Source: Nitrospirales bacterium
GTDB taxonomy: Bacteria; Nitrospirota; Nitrospiria; Nitrospirales; UBA8639
Assembly: GCA_021604365.1 (NCBI GenBank)
Contig: BQIZ01000019.1
Coordinates: 1 to 33,294, forward strand
Length of the DNA stretch: 33,294 bases
Direction of reading: 5' to 3'
This document shows positions 8,721-16,961 of this stretch, in pieces. The notes beneath the pieces were generated by a model, which was not told where the DNA came from, searched no databases, and saw only the letters and a list, made by a program, of their open reading frames with translations. The position numbers were made by a program, and so were the translations under genes. Numbering within the stretch: the stretch's first letter is position 1; every line of letters begins with the position of its first letter.

Positions 8721-8766
8721 GCCTCAATTCCTCCAAAATCTCTTCAGGGTCAATCTGCAGAAAACC

Positions 8767-8970
8767 TTAGGCCTCTGCCACGACATTCTTTGATTTCCGC
8801 TGTTCCTCGCGCCGTTTAGCTGTTCTGGCCTTCCGTTGAACTCTTCGTAAACGTTTTCGTAATGATCGGATGGTTGAATCTCCCTCAGGATTGTCGCTAC
8901 TGGCTAGGGATTTCGTGACCTTGGTTTTTAGAGACGTTGCGTCATCCTGAAGTGATCGTCGTTTGGCCAT
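8767..8970 (-). CDS. Small highly basic protein, function unknown
   Basis: This 67-residue protein is rich in Arg and Lys, especially at 36-61 (RSLRKRLRRVQRKARTAKRR). The start at 8970 is backed by AAGGAGAG at good distance. No family is recognised; the composition suggests binding to nucleic acid or to an acidic protein. The next gene downstream, 46 bases away, encodes a HEAT-repeat protein with a very acidic tail, and the two are probably one operon. Confidence 0.7.
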   Translation of the reverse strand: MAKRRSLQDDATSLKTKVTKSLASSDNPEGDSTIRSLRKRLRRVQRKARTAKRREEQRKSKNVVAEA

Positions 8971-9111
8971 ATGAACATGCTCTCCTTACTCTAGAAATTT
9001 GACTGACGAATAGTGATTTGGTGGCCTTCTACCAAGTTGAGTCTAGTCAAGGGATTTGAATGGTGTCAACGGGGTAAGGCCATACTTGGCAGGGCTCAGG
9101 TGTTTTTCATA

Positions 9112-9148
9112 AAAAACCCCCGCTGAGCTCAGCTCAGCGGGGGTTTTT
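9112..9148. terminator. Perfect hairpin terminator after the cytochrome c gene
   Basis: A 17-base perfect stem, AAAAACCCCCGCTGAGC at 9112-9128 with its complement at 9132-9148, encloses a three-base loop. The G/C core is flanked by A and T runs on both sides, so it can stop transcripts in both directions. It lies 21 bases beyond the stop of the minus-strand cytochrome gene. Confidence 0.93.
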
Positions 9149-9169
9149 CAGGAAGATAACTACTATCGA

Positions 9170-9631
9170 TTATTTTTGGCAGAAGCTTCTTTCGTACGCA
9201 ATGACCTTCCAGGCTTCTTCCTCGCTGATGGTGGCTGGCACTAAAGGAACCATGCCTGTGCCAGGGCTACCATTCTTGATAACCCACATGAGTTCGCCAT
9301 CTTTCCGTTTCTTGTGAAATTTGCAATTGGTGAAGTCACGGGGACCTGGGGTCAAGACGGCTCCTGCCGGCCCTTGGCCATTGCCTTCTTTGCCGTGGCA
9401 GTTAATGCATGTCCCTTTTCCCTCATACAAGGCTTTGCCTTCCGCCACGATTTCCGGGGACGCATCCTTGGCTTTGTCATATATTGGCGATTTGTCTTTT
9501 TTGGCTGCAGACCGTTGATCACCGGGGACGCGGGATTTAAGCGGATCCTTTTCCGGTCCGGCAATGGCCAAGCCAGTGGTCAAAAACATGGCGGCGGTTA
9601 AAGTTCCAAGCACTTTCATCGAAAACGTCAT
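9170..9631 (-). CDS. Exported monohaem c-type cytochrome
   Basis: This 153-residue precursor has an N-terminal signal peptide (residues 1-24, ending LAIAG) for export to the periplasm. The single haem site CINCH is at 75-79, and Met127 in GTGMVPL is the likely distal axial ligand, the arrangement of class I cytochromes c. GPRDFTNCKF and ISEEEAWKVIAYERSF are typical of small electron-carrier cytochromes near oxidases or nitrogen/sulphur redox enzymes. The extra Cys at 103 and 151 could form a disulphide. The ATG at 9631 has AGGAGG a few bases upstream. It is a single-gene unit ended by the hairpin at 9112-9148. Its redox partner cannot be told from the window. Confidence 0.92.
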   Translation of the reverse strand: MTFSMKVLGTLTAAMFLTTGLAIAGPEKDPLKSRVPGDQRSAAKKDKSPIYDKAKDASPEIVAEGKALYEGKGTCINCHGKEGNGQGPAGAVLTPGPRDFTNCKFHKKRKDGELMWVIKNGSPGTGMVPLVPATISEEEAWKVIAYERSFCQK

Positions 9632-10039
9632 GTAAGCCTCCTAAGGTTAAACAGAGTTGATGAGACCGTAAAAAAAACATGGGGATTGCATTATCATTTC
9701 CCCTTTTTTTCCTCTTTTTGGGTTGGTGTTGTTTGAGGGGGTACTTAACCTAATTCAATGCAAGAGGTCAACTTTAAACCACCCAAACCTTTTTATCATA
9801 TCAATCGGTTTTTTAGCATGTCAAGAAGGTGGAAAAGAGTTAATGTTGTATCTCGTAGAATTTTTCCACCGCAGGTTAAGAGAGCTGCTTACACTGGAGT
9901 TTTTTGAGAAGGAGGCAGTAGGCAGGACTAAGTTTTTTTCAAGCTTTGTCCGTATAAGTATGGTATTTGCAAATTTTTGGAAATTTGAAGTGGTGGGGAT
10001 GGACGATTGGGTGAAACCAGGGTTCCTCATGTTGGGATA
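9632..10039. other. AT-rich intergenic region upstream of the cytochrome gene
   Basis: About 400 bases without a gene I can support. It must contain the cytochrome promoter, but no box pair stands out. One inverted repeat, GGTGGAAAA at 9828-9836 with its complement at 9862-9870, encloses a 25-base loop. A plus-strand frame at 9723-10073 has no ribosome site and overlaps the rodZ end, so I do not call it. Confidence 0.5.
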
Positions 10040-10912
10040 TCAGGGCTTCAAGCGAATGTCTCGGACCACCTGACCCGGTTTTCCAAATGGACCTTGTAAT
10101 TCTCCATTAAGGCGGATGATCACACCCGCCGCATTCCCTAACGTGAGCAAGTATTGTGTATTCGCCTTCCAGGTGCTTTTCTGTCCAGGTTGTAATAAGG
10201 CTTCATGCGGAGCCTGATCGTCGGACTGCACCACCACCCAGGTCAGTTGTGTGGCTGCGATTTCTAGGACCAGCGTTCCATCGAACCCAGAGGCCTTTTC
10301 GGGAACGGGGGAAACAGGCAAGGTCGGTATCGGTCGAGGCTCAGGGGGTAGCGGGGAAGGTGGGGTATCAGGTGGGGGAGGAGGAGTGAGCTGTATCTCG
10401 GTGTCGACAGGGGATTCTGATGAAACGTTGTCAGGTGACTCCTTAATGGGAGGTGCAGGCTCAAGTATTTCTTCATCCTGCATTCCATTAATTGGTATGG
10501 GAGTTTCGGATTCAGATGTGAGTGGAACGGTTTCCTGCTGCCAGGGTAGGAGATAAAAGAGGACTCCACCGATGGCCAGAAAAAGAATCACCACAAGATT
10601 CCAATTGAATCGTTTACGATGGGCTGCTTGCAGTGTGACTTGGATGTGTTGCTGCTCTTCTTGGGTGCGATCATAGAAATCGCTTGAGGTGGTTAGGAAT
10701 AGCTGAAGGGCATTCTCTTCATCCAGACCCAATGAACGGGCATACGACCGAACGAACCCTTTGACGAATACTTTTGCCGGTAGGCTTGCGAAATCTTCTT
10801 CTTCAAGTGCTTGAAGATGGCGCTGTTGAATGCGAGTTTTGGAAGCGATCTGTTCCAAAGATAAACGTTGTCGTTCCCGGGTCTGTCGGAATAATCCACC
10901 AAGAGTTTCCAT
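10040..10912 (-). CDS. rodZ: RodZ-like membrane-anchored HTH protein
   Basis: RodZ links the MreB skeleton to the cell envelope and helps keep rod shape. This protein shows the full family layout. An N-terminal HTH domain (LGGLFRQTRERQRLSLEQIA and following, to about residue 90) is followed by one membrane segment near 110-130 (NLVVILFLAIGGVLFYLLPW). Then come a long Pro/Ser/Glu-rich periplasmic linker and a C-terminal beta domain of the DUF4115 type (VLEIAATQLTWVVVQSDD to the end). The start at 10912 is chosen because AGGA lies eight bases upstream and the HTH begins at once, as in homologues; an in-frame ATG at 10972 would add 20 residues. It is the last gene of the long minus-strand run, just after the PfkB kinase. 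No mre genes are nearby. Confidence 0.85.
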   Translation of the reverse strand: METLGGLFRQTRERQRLSLEQIASKTRIQQRHLQALEEEDFASLPAKVFVKGFVRSYARSLGLDEENALQLFLTTSSDFYDRTQEEQQHIQVTLQAAHRKRFNWNLVVILFLAIGGVLFYLLPWQQETVPLTSESETPIPINGMQDEEILEPAPPIKESPDNVSSESPVDTEIQLTPPPPPDTPPSPLPPEPRPIPTLPVSPVPEKASGFDGTLVLEIAATQLTWVVVQSDDQAPHEALLQPGQKSTWKANTQYLLTLGNAAGVIIRLNGELQGPFGKPGQVVRDIRLKP

Positions 10913-11011
10913 GGCGTTATCCTGAATGAGAAAGGCCTTTCCCGTATTCATTGGCTTGTCATGTGAAGGCACACATCATGTAAAGGGTGTGCATACCGAA
11001 AGTCTTCAGGT

Positions 11012-11926
11012 CTATGACAAATCCTCAAAATGCGTCAGATGTTTAAAGGAAGAAAATCGTTTATCAATGTCTTCACGGGTTAAATGCCTGAGGCGGTCCA
11101 GGCTGAATTCCTCCACATTAAATGAGGCCATGACGCTTCCAAAAATGATGGCTTGTCGAAGGCCGGCTTGCGAGTAATTTTCCGTAGCAGAAAGGTACCC
11201 CATGAAGCCGCCGGCAAAGGTGTCACCTGCGCCGGTTGGATCTTTGACCGCTTCCAGTGGATAGGCTGGAGCCCCAAAAATTTCCTGCTGATGAAACATC
11301 AAGACCCCATATTCCCCGCGTTTAATAATGAGAGTTTTGGGTCCACGCGATAAGATCCGTTTCGCTACTTGTACGAGGTTTGCGTCATCGCCCAAGGCAC
11401 GGGCTTCCCCGTCATTAATAACGAGAATATCGATATGTTCGAGGACCTTCCATAACGCTTCCCTTTTCCCCTCAATCCAAAAGTTCATGGTATCGCAGGC
11501 CACGATTGATGGCCGCTTCACTTGATTCAGGACATCCAGTTGTAATTCTGGATCAATGTTACCCAGAAACAAGGCGGATGGCGTGGTATAGCTGTCAGGA
11601 ATTTTCGGACGAAACGTTTCTAGAACATTGAGATGTGTTTCCAGGGTTTGAGCTTCGTTGAGTTGATAGGAATATTCTCCTCGCCAGCGAAAGGTTTTTC
11701 CGGGTCGTTGTTCTAATCCGTCCAGATTGATGTTTCGACTACGCAGGAAATCGAGATGTTCCTTTGGGAAGTCTTCGCCAACGACGGCAATCAGATTCAC
11801 GTCCGTGAAAAAACTGGCCGAAGTAGAAAAATACGTGGCGGATCCTCCCAGTACATTCGAGGCTTCACCAAACGGCGTTCGAACAGAATCAAAGGCAACG
11901 GATCCTACTACTAATAAATTACCCAT
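11012..11926 (-). CDS. PfkB-family (ribokinase-like) carbohydrate or nucleoside kinase
   Basis: This 304-residue protein has the two PfkB signatures: an N-terminal glycine-rich region (NVLGGSATYFSTSASFF, 24-40) and the C-terminal ATP/catalytic motif DPTGAGDTFAGG, with catalytic Asp235. The family phosphorylates sugars or nucleosides with ATP in the cytoplasm. The substrate is not visible from the sequence. The start is 5 bases after the mtnP stop, so the two are co-transcribed and perhaps coupled. That suggests a substrate from methylthioadenosine, adenosine or ribose salvage, which is inference. Confidence 0.9.
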   Translation of the reverse strand: MGNLLVVGSVAFDSVRTPFGEASNVLGGSATYFSTSASFFTDVNLIAVVGEDFPKEHLDFLRSRNINLDGLEQRPGKTFRWRGEYSYQLNEAQTLETHLNVLETFRPKIPDSYTTPSALFLGNIDPELQLDVLNQVKRPSIVACDTMNFWIEGKREALWKVLEHIDILVINDGEARALGDDANLVQVAKRILSRGPKTLIIKRGEYGVLMFHQQEIFGAPAYPLEAVKDPTGAGDTFAGGFMGYLSATENYSQAGLRQAIIFGSVMASFNVEEFSLDRLRHLTREDIDKRFSSFKHLTHFEDLS

Positions 11927-11931
11927 AATGA

Positions 11932-12852
11932 TTAAGACCTTTTCTTGGAGTGTAAGGTGGTCGATAATAAATGGCGTCGTAACAGAAGCTGATACCGCTT
12001 TTTCAAGGTCGGACTCATTCGATCAAGCGGAGTAATGACGGCGTGTTCTAATGCGGTCTGACACGAGCAAGGCCCAAGGTCTTTTGCGAGATCGAGTGCC
12101 TGCCGAAGGACAATTTTTGCGGTTTCGACATTTTGATGCATGATGGATAAGATGGCTCCAACGGACACGGCTTCTTCTGTCTCATGCCAGCAATCATAAT
12201 CCGTGACCAGCGCAAGGGTGGCATAGCACAGTTCGGCTTCACGAGCCAATTTGGCTTCCGGAATATTTGTCATACCAATCACATCCACACCCCATTGCCG
12301 GTAGAGAAATGATTCGGCTCGACTGGAGAATTGTGGCCCTTCAATGCAGAGGTATGTACCAGGACGGTGTACCGTCACGGAGACTCCTTGGCTGGCCTTT
12401 TCTAGCACATTCGACAAGGTTCCACACAGAGGATCAGCGAAGGCGACATGGGCGACGATGCCCTGGTCGAAAAACGTGTTGTCACGCTGAGTGGTTCGGT
12501 CAATGAATTGATCAGGCAGGACAAAATCCCCAGGTTGAATGGATTCCTTCATGCTTCCCACCGCACTGATGGAAAATACCCGCGTCACACCCAGGGCTTT
12601 AAGAGCATGAATATTCGCGCGATAATTTATGGCGGAAGGGAGAGTGCGGTGTCCTCGACCGTGGCGAGTCAAAAAGGCGACTCGTATGCCATGAAAGGTT
12701 CCCAGAATTATGGCGTCCGAAGGTTTCCCAAACGGGGTTGCCATCCGGACTTCTTTGAGGTTGGTGAACCCGTCCATTTCATAGAGTCCGCTGCCTCCGA
12801 TAATCCCGATTTGAGCCCGTTGGGTAGGGGAAGAGGGCCGTTTAATATTCAT
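11932..12852 (-). CDS. mtnP: S-methyl-5'-thioadenosine phosphorylase
   Basis: MtnP splits methylthioadenosine with phosphate into adenine and methylthioribose-1-phosphate, recycling the by-product of polyamine and related syntheses. The 306-residue protein shows the purine nucleoside phosphorylase family-2 motifs: GIIGGSGLY at the start, the phosphate-binding TRHGRGH, AVGSMKE, and GMTNIPEAKLAREAELCYA followed by VTDYDCW. The last two are characteristic of MTA phosphorylases rather than guanosine-type enzymes. The ATG at 12852 has GGAG about nine bases upstream. It lies between miaA and the PfkB kinase gene. Methionine-salvage genes mtnA or mtnK are not in the window. Confidence 0.93.
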   Translation of the reverse strand: MNIKRPSSPTQRAQIGIIGGSGLYEMDGFTNLKEVRMATPFGKPSDAIILGTFHGIRVAFLTRHGRGHRTLPSAINYRANIHALKALGVTRVFSISAVGSMKESIQPGDFVLPDQFIDRTTQRDNTFFDQGIVAHVAFADPLCGTLSNVLEKASQGVSVTVHRPGTYLCIEGPQFSSRAESFLYRQWGVDVIGMTNIPEAKLAREAELCYATLALVTDYDCWHETEEAVSVGAILSIMHQNVETAKIVLRQALDLAKDLGPCSCQTALEHAVITPLDRMSPTLKKRYQLLLRRHLLSTTLHSKKRS

Positions 12853-13007
12853 TCACTCGTTCTCCGCCATGTGAGTCGGTCTCTCTGATCAAAAGGGAAG
12901 GCATGTGGTTTCAGGCGTATGCTGATTGGACATTGAACAAATGAGGAGTTTTTCATGACTAAAAAGAGTAAAATTTTCCGCATTGTATCATGAACTGCCC
13001 TGTATGG

Positions 13008-14033
13008 TTAACCTGACGATTGGGTGGACTTTAAATGTGACGTTGGTTCCGCAGGAAATGGTAATCTTGCAAAGGTATCGAGAAACTGATTGATGTGATC
13101 CACGATCTTGGTGGCCGCTCGATGTGGGATGTCTGACTCTTCCAATGTGATCCACTGGATGCCGGATTCCTTCTGAAACCACGTCATTTGCCGTTTGGCG
13201 AAGTGACGGGTATCTCGTTTTAATAATCGCACAGCTTCTTCATAAGAATAGTCACCGGCTAAGTATCCTGAAAACTGTCGATAGCCCAGCCCTTTCATGG
13301 AACCGAGCTCTCGAGGAAACCCTTGATTCATGAGGGATTGCGTTTCTTCCACAAGCCCTTTCTGAATTTCCCAATCGACGCGGGTTTCTATTCGCTGATA
13401 GAGGGTCTGACGTTCCATGGTGAGCCCGATCAATAAGTATGGATATGGAGCATCGTCAAATCGGTGTTGCTGTTGGATGACCGATAGCGGCGTGCCAAGA
13501 ATGCGATAGACTTCAAGGGCGCGTTGAACCTTTGGCTGATCATGAGGATGTAGCCGTTGTGCGAGTTCGGGATCAACCTGTTGAAGCTTTTTATAAAGAA
13601 AAGCCGGTCCTCGAGCCTTGGCTTCTTGGGCTAATTCACTCCGAATGACCCAATTGGCGGGTGGACCTGGGCAAAGACCTCGTAAGAGGGCTCGAATATA
13701 GAATCCGGTGCCTCCAATGACAAGGGGCAGGAGACCTAGGCGATGCAGGCGAGCGATGTCTTGGGATGCGTGATGCCGGAAGTCGCCCGCGTTAAAGGGT
13801 TGATCTGGATCGACGAGATCAATTAAGCGATGAGGAATATCTTGCTGTTCTGCTAATGAGGGTTTATCGGTACCAATGTCCATGCCACGATAGACTTGTC
13901 GGGAGTCTGCGGTTAAAACTTCCGTGTGGAGAATTTTGGCGACTTCAATCCCGATACGGCTTTTCCCGATTGCGGTTGGTCCCACAATGGCGACGATGGG
14001 TTTCCATGCTGTGATGATGTCGGCCTGTTTCAT
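13008..14033 (-). CDS. miaA: tRNA dimethylallyltransferase
   Basis: MiaA transfers a dimethylallyl group to A37 of tRNAs reading U-starting codons. The protein (341 residues from this start) has the P-loop GPTAIGKS near the N-terminus (Ser in place of the usual final Thr), the substrate motif TADSRQVYRGMDIGTDKP, DLVDPDQPFNAGDF, the GGTGFYIRALL loop, and KRDTRHFAKRQMTWF in the C-terminal third, all family hallmarks. ATG 14033 is used; a TTG two codons earlier is in frame. It follows mutL by 20 bases, the widespread mutL-miaA pairing. hfq, often next to it, is absent here. Confidence 0.95.
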   Translation of the reverse strand: MKQADIITAWKPIVAIVGPTAIGKSRIGIEVAKILHTEVLTADSRQVYRGMDIGTDKPSLAEQQDIPHRLIDLVDPDQPFNAGDFRHHASQDIARLHRLGLLPLVIGGTGFYIRALLRGLCPGPPANWVIRSELAQEAKARGPAFLYKKLQQVDPELAQRLHPHDQPKVQRALEVYRILGTPLSVIQQQHRFDDAPYPYLLIGLTMERQTLYQRIETRVDWEIQKGLVEETQSLMNQGFPRELGSMKGLGYRQFSGYLAGDYSYEEAVRLLKRDTRHFAKRQMTWFQKESGIQWITLEESDIPHRAATKIVDHINQFLDTFARLPFPAEPTSHLKSTQSSG

Positions 14034-14053
14034 GAACAATCAGGGAATGAGTC

Positions 14054-15847
14054 TTACTTCAATGGGCGGGCAAATATGGTGTGCAATTCTTCCAAGGAAT
14101 GTTTGATGGCCACTCGCCTCCCATGAGGACAAGTCATCGGAAAACGTTCTTGTGCCCAGTCCTGTAAAAGGATGGTGATTTCCGCCTGGGTCATGGGGCG
14201 TCCGGCTTGAACGGCACTTTGACACGCCATGGTGGCCAGGATGGGTTTAATCGTGTTCTCCAGCGCATCGGTGGATTGCCACTCCGAGAGTTCATCCAAT
14301 AGTTCCAGGACCAGCGAACCAACTGATATATTTCCTAACATGGCTGGAATGGCTCGCACAACATAAGATGTGGTTCCAAATCGTTCCACCTCCAATCCTG
14401 CTTGAGCCAGAAAAGGTAACCATTCTTCCAGTAATTCTCCCTGGTGGGGAAGAAGTTCAACCGGTTCAGGGATGAGTAAGCTTTGTTGGAGAATTTCTTT
14501 TTTCTTCCATGACCGAAGCAGTCTCTCAAAGCGTACTCGTTCATGGGCCGTGTGTTGATCGACAATGAATAGATCCTGATCGATTTGTCCAAGAAGATAG
14601 GTGTGATGAATTTGCCCGAGAGGATGCACCTCACATGGCTGCTCCCTACTTCCATAGACAGAGGGCGGCTCCTGGACAAAAAGAGAAAGTGTGTAAGGTC
14701 GATTGGTGCCCGTTCGAGGGAATTCAGGCCCATGCTGGAATGGAGCTGGCGCGACGTTAACTGATCCTGGCGTTGTTCTGGGTAAATGAGGAGTAACTGG
14801 GACAGGGTTCTCCTTGTGCTCATCGGATATGACGTCGGGTGAGGGTTGCGAGAAAAAGAGAGCTTTAATGCCACGGAGAACCCCCATATGTATGAACTCT
14901 GGATGGGAGAAGCGAACCTCCCGTTTAGTCGGGTGGACATTGATATCGATTGACTGAGGATCAAGATGGATAAATACGATATACTGTGGGTGTTTCCCTT
15001 TTGGTAAAAAGGATCCGTAGGCTTCATGCACAGCATGGGAAATAGTCGTATTTTTTATAGAGCGGCCATTAACAAAAATTTCCTGTGGCGTACGAGAGGT
15101 TCGTGCATGGTGAGGACTGACTGTAAATCCTGTGAGTTGAAATGAACCGGCGTTATAGGTGACGGGGAGAAAACGTTCAAGGAAGTCTGGTCCGTAGATC
15201 TGTAATAATCGGTCTTGCAGTGAGGATACAGCAGGATACTCCAGCACGGTATGATTCTGGTGGCGTAATCGAAAGTGGATCCCTGGGTGCACGGCTGCCG
15301 CCTGTTGGACGACATAACAAATTTTAGAAAATTCGGTGGGAACAGTCTTGAGAAATTTCAGCCGCCCTGGAGTATTAAAGAAAAGATCACGTACCTCCAC
15401 TTGAGTGCCTAGCGGGCCGGTATAGTCGAAAACCTCCCATGCGACTCCCCCCATTGACTGGGTCTGGGTACCAAGGGGGCTTTCGGGGGAAACCGTCTTT
15501 AAGAAAAAACGGGAAACGGAGGCGATGCTGGGAAGGGCTTCTCCTCGGAAACCCATTGTCAGGAGCGTCAAGAGATCTTCTTCGGAACGGAGTTTGCTTG
15601 TTGCAAAGCGTTGACAGGCCAATTGAGCATCCATTCGCGTCATTCCTGCCCCATTGTCCATGACGCGAATGACCCGTCGACCACCTTCTTCAACCTCAAC
15701 GGTGATCAATGTGCTGCCGGCATCCAGGCTGTTATCAATAAGTTCTTTCACCACGGAGGCGGGTCGTTCAACCACTTCTCCTGCGGCAATACGACAGGAC
15801 ACGCTATCTGGAAGAATGTGAACTTTTCCAGTTACGGTCGAAGGCAT
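14054..15847 (-). CDS. mutL: DNA mismatch repair protein MutL (endonuclease-type)
   Basis: MutL couples MutS mismatch recognition to strand removal. The 597-residue protein has the N-terminal GHKL ATPase motifs: IAAGEVVERPASVVKELIDNS at 20-40, DNGAGM at 64-69, ATSKL at 82-86 and GFRGEAL at 99-105. A Pro-rich linker spans about 330-400. The C-terminal domain has DQHTAHERVRFE at 430-441, the nicking-endonuclease motif with Thr for the usual Ala, plus ACQSAVQAG at 541-549 and CPHGR at 573-577, which complete the metal site. This points to a MutL that nicks DNA itself, as in organisms without MutH. It lies 58 bases after ybgF. No mutS is in the window. Confidence 0.95.
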   Translation of the reverse strand: MPSTVTGKVHILPDSVSCRIAAGEVVERPASVVKELIDNSLDAGSTLITVEVEEGGRRVIRVMDNGAGMTRMDAQLACQRFATSKLRSEEDLLTLLTMGFRGEALPSIASVSRFFLKTVSPESPLGTQTQSMGGVAWEVFDYTGPLGTQVEVRDLFFNTPGRLKFLKTVPTEFSKICYVVQQAAAVHPGIHFRLRHQNHTVLEYPAVSSLQDRLLQIYGPDFLERFLPVTYNAGSFQLTGFTVSPHHARTSRTPQEIFVNGRSIKNTTISHAVHEAYGSFLPKGKHPQYIVFIHLDPQSIDINVHPTKREVRFSHPEFIHMGVLRGIKALFFSQPSPDVISDEHKENPVPVTPHLPRTTPGSVNVAPAPFQHGPEFPRTGTNRPYTLSLFVQEPPSVYGSREQPCEVHPLGQIHHTYLLGQIDQDLFIVDQHTAHERVRFERLLRSWKKKEILQQSLLIPEPVELLPHQGELLEEWLPFLAQAGLEVERFGTTSYVVRAIPAMLGNISVGSLVLELLDELSEWQSTDALENTIKPILATMACQSAVQAGRPMTQAEITILLQDWAQERFPMTCPHGRRVAIKHSLEELHTIFARPLK

Positions 15848-15905
15848 GGGATTCCAAGCACAAGGAATTGAGTGTGAAAAATAGAATGCGAAGGCTTGCA
15901 GAGGA

Positions 15906-16802
15906 TCAAGACAGCCCGGATTTTTTTAATTGCTCTTTCGCTTGGGTGGATTCTGGTGAATCGGGGTAATCCTGGATGATAGAGTTCCACAGTTCCTGAG
16001 CTTTTGATCGTTGGTCGATCTCAAGCATTATTTGTCCGAGCTTATATAAAGCGTGGCTCCGATATTTGCTGCTAGGATAGCGGCTGATAACTTGTTCCAG
16101 GGCTTGCTTGGCAGCGTCATAGTGTTTTTGCACGTAGAACGTTTCCCCAAGGTAGTAATAGGCTTGAGGGGTTAAGGTGGTCGACGGATAATTTGTGACA
16201 AATCGTTTGAATTCCACCGAGGCCCGGTCATAATTTCCTTTGAGAAAAACCTTATAGGCTGACCGAAAAGCCGACGCCTCATTTTCCGCCCCTGCACGTT
16301 CTTCAGGGGATGCAGGTAATCCCGTCCGGGCTTCCTTCGGATTTGACGCAGGGTTTCCGGAGTTAGGAGTCGGGGATTCCGGGGGTTCCGATACAGATCG
16401 AGGTTGATGAATCACGTTGTCTATTCGGCTTTCCAGAGCCTTTACCCGAATGGATAGGTCTTGGTCACGGCGTTGAGTGGTGGAACGGGTTTGTTCAATT
16501 TGTTCTCGGAGCAGAGCACTGGTCCGTTCGAGCTTATCTAAAAGGTGGCGAGTATCCAGGCTGGCCTCTTCCTCTGTTTTAATAAGTTCTCCCACTAAGA
16601 AATCATGTTCATCCAATTGCGATTCAACCGTCTCCATTCGGTCGATTATTTGTTTCTCCTGCTTGTGGGACGCCTCCTGTTGAATCATGAGTGTTTGAAC
16701 CTGTTTTTGGATGTCAGTTAGATTGGGCTCTGTTGCGCATCCCCATCCGCCCGTGAGGGATAACCCTATAAAAATGGCCGCTTTGGAAAATGTGTGAGTC
16801 AT
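15906..16802 (-). CDS. ybgF: Tol-Pal accessory protein YbgF/CpoB
   Basis: CpoB/YbgF is a periplasmic protein that coordinates Tol-Pal driven outer-membrane constriction with murein synthesis. The 298-residue protein has an N-terminal export signal, a coiled-coil region (about 27-140) and a Pro/Ser linker. Three TPR-like repeats follow in the last 120 residues (AYKVFLKGNYDRASVEFKRF, AYYYLGETFYVQKHYDAAKQALEQV and ALYKLGQIMLEIDQRSKAQELW), the standard YbgF layout. A Cys follows GGWG at the signal end, but this is not a canonical lipobox, so lipidation is uncertain. It is separated from the coiled-coil lipoprotein gene by 159 bases. Confidence 0.92.
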   Translation of the reverse strand: MTHTFSKAAIFIGLSLTGGWGCATEPNLTDIQKQVQTLMIQQEASHKQEKQIIDRMETVESQLDEHDFLVGELIKTEEEASLDTRHLLDKLERTSALLREQIEQTRSTTQRRDQDLSIRVKALESRIDNVIHQPRSVSEPPESPTPNSGNPASNPKEARTGLPASPEERAGAENEASAFRSAYKVFLKGNYDRASVEFKRFVTNYPSTTLTPQAYYYLGETFYVQKHYDAAKQALEQVISRYPSSKYRSHALYKLGQIMLEIDQRSKAQELWNSIIQDYPDSPESTQAKEQLKKSGLS

Positions 16803-16961
16803 GAAATACCGGCCTCGGCTACAAAAGATGTCTGGTATTAGGGAACCTAATTACCCTTCAACTTGTATCTTATCAATTGCCAGGGCGTTAAGACAAAGGG
16901 GCATATGACAGTATAAAGATATACTCGGCCTTTCCTTGAGAATATTAAGTAATGATGAAGC

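Noticed and set aside
9723-10073. 116-codon plus-strand frame upstream of the cytochrome gene
   Set aside because: No ribosome site, overlaps the rodZ 3' end on the other strand, and the translation is low in protein-like pattern.
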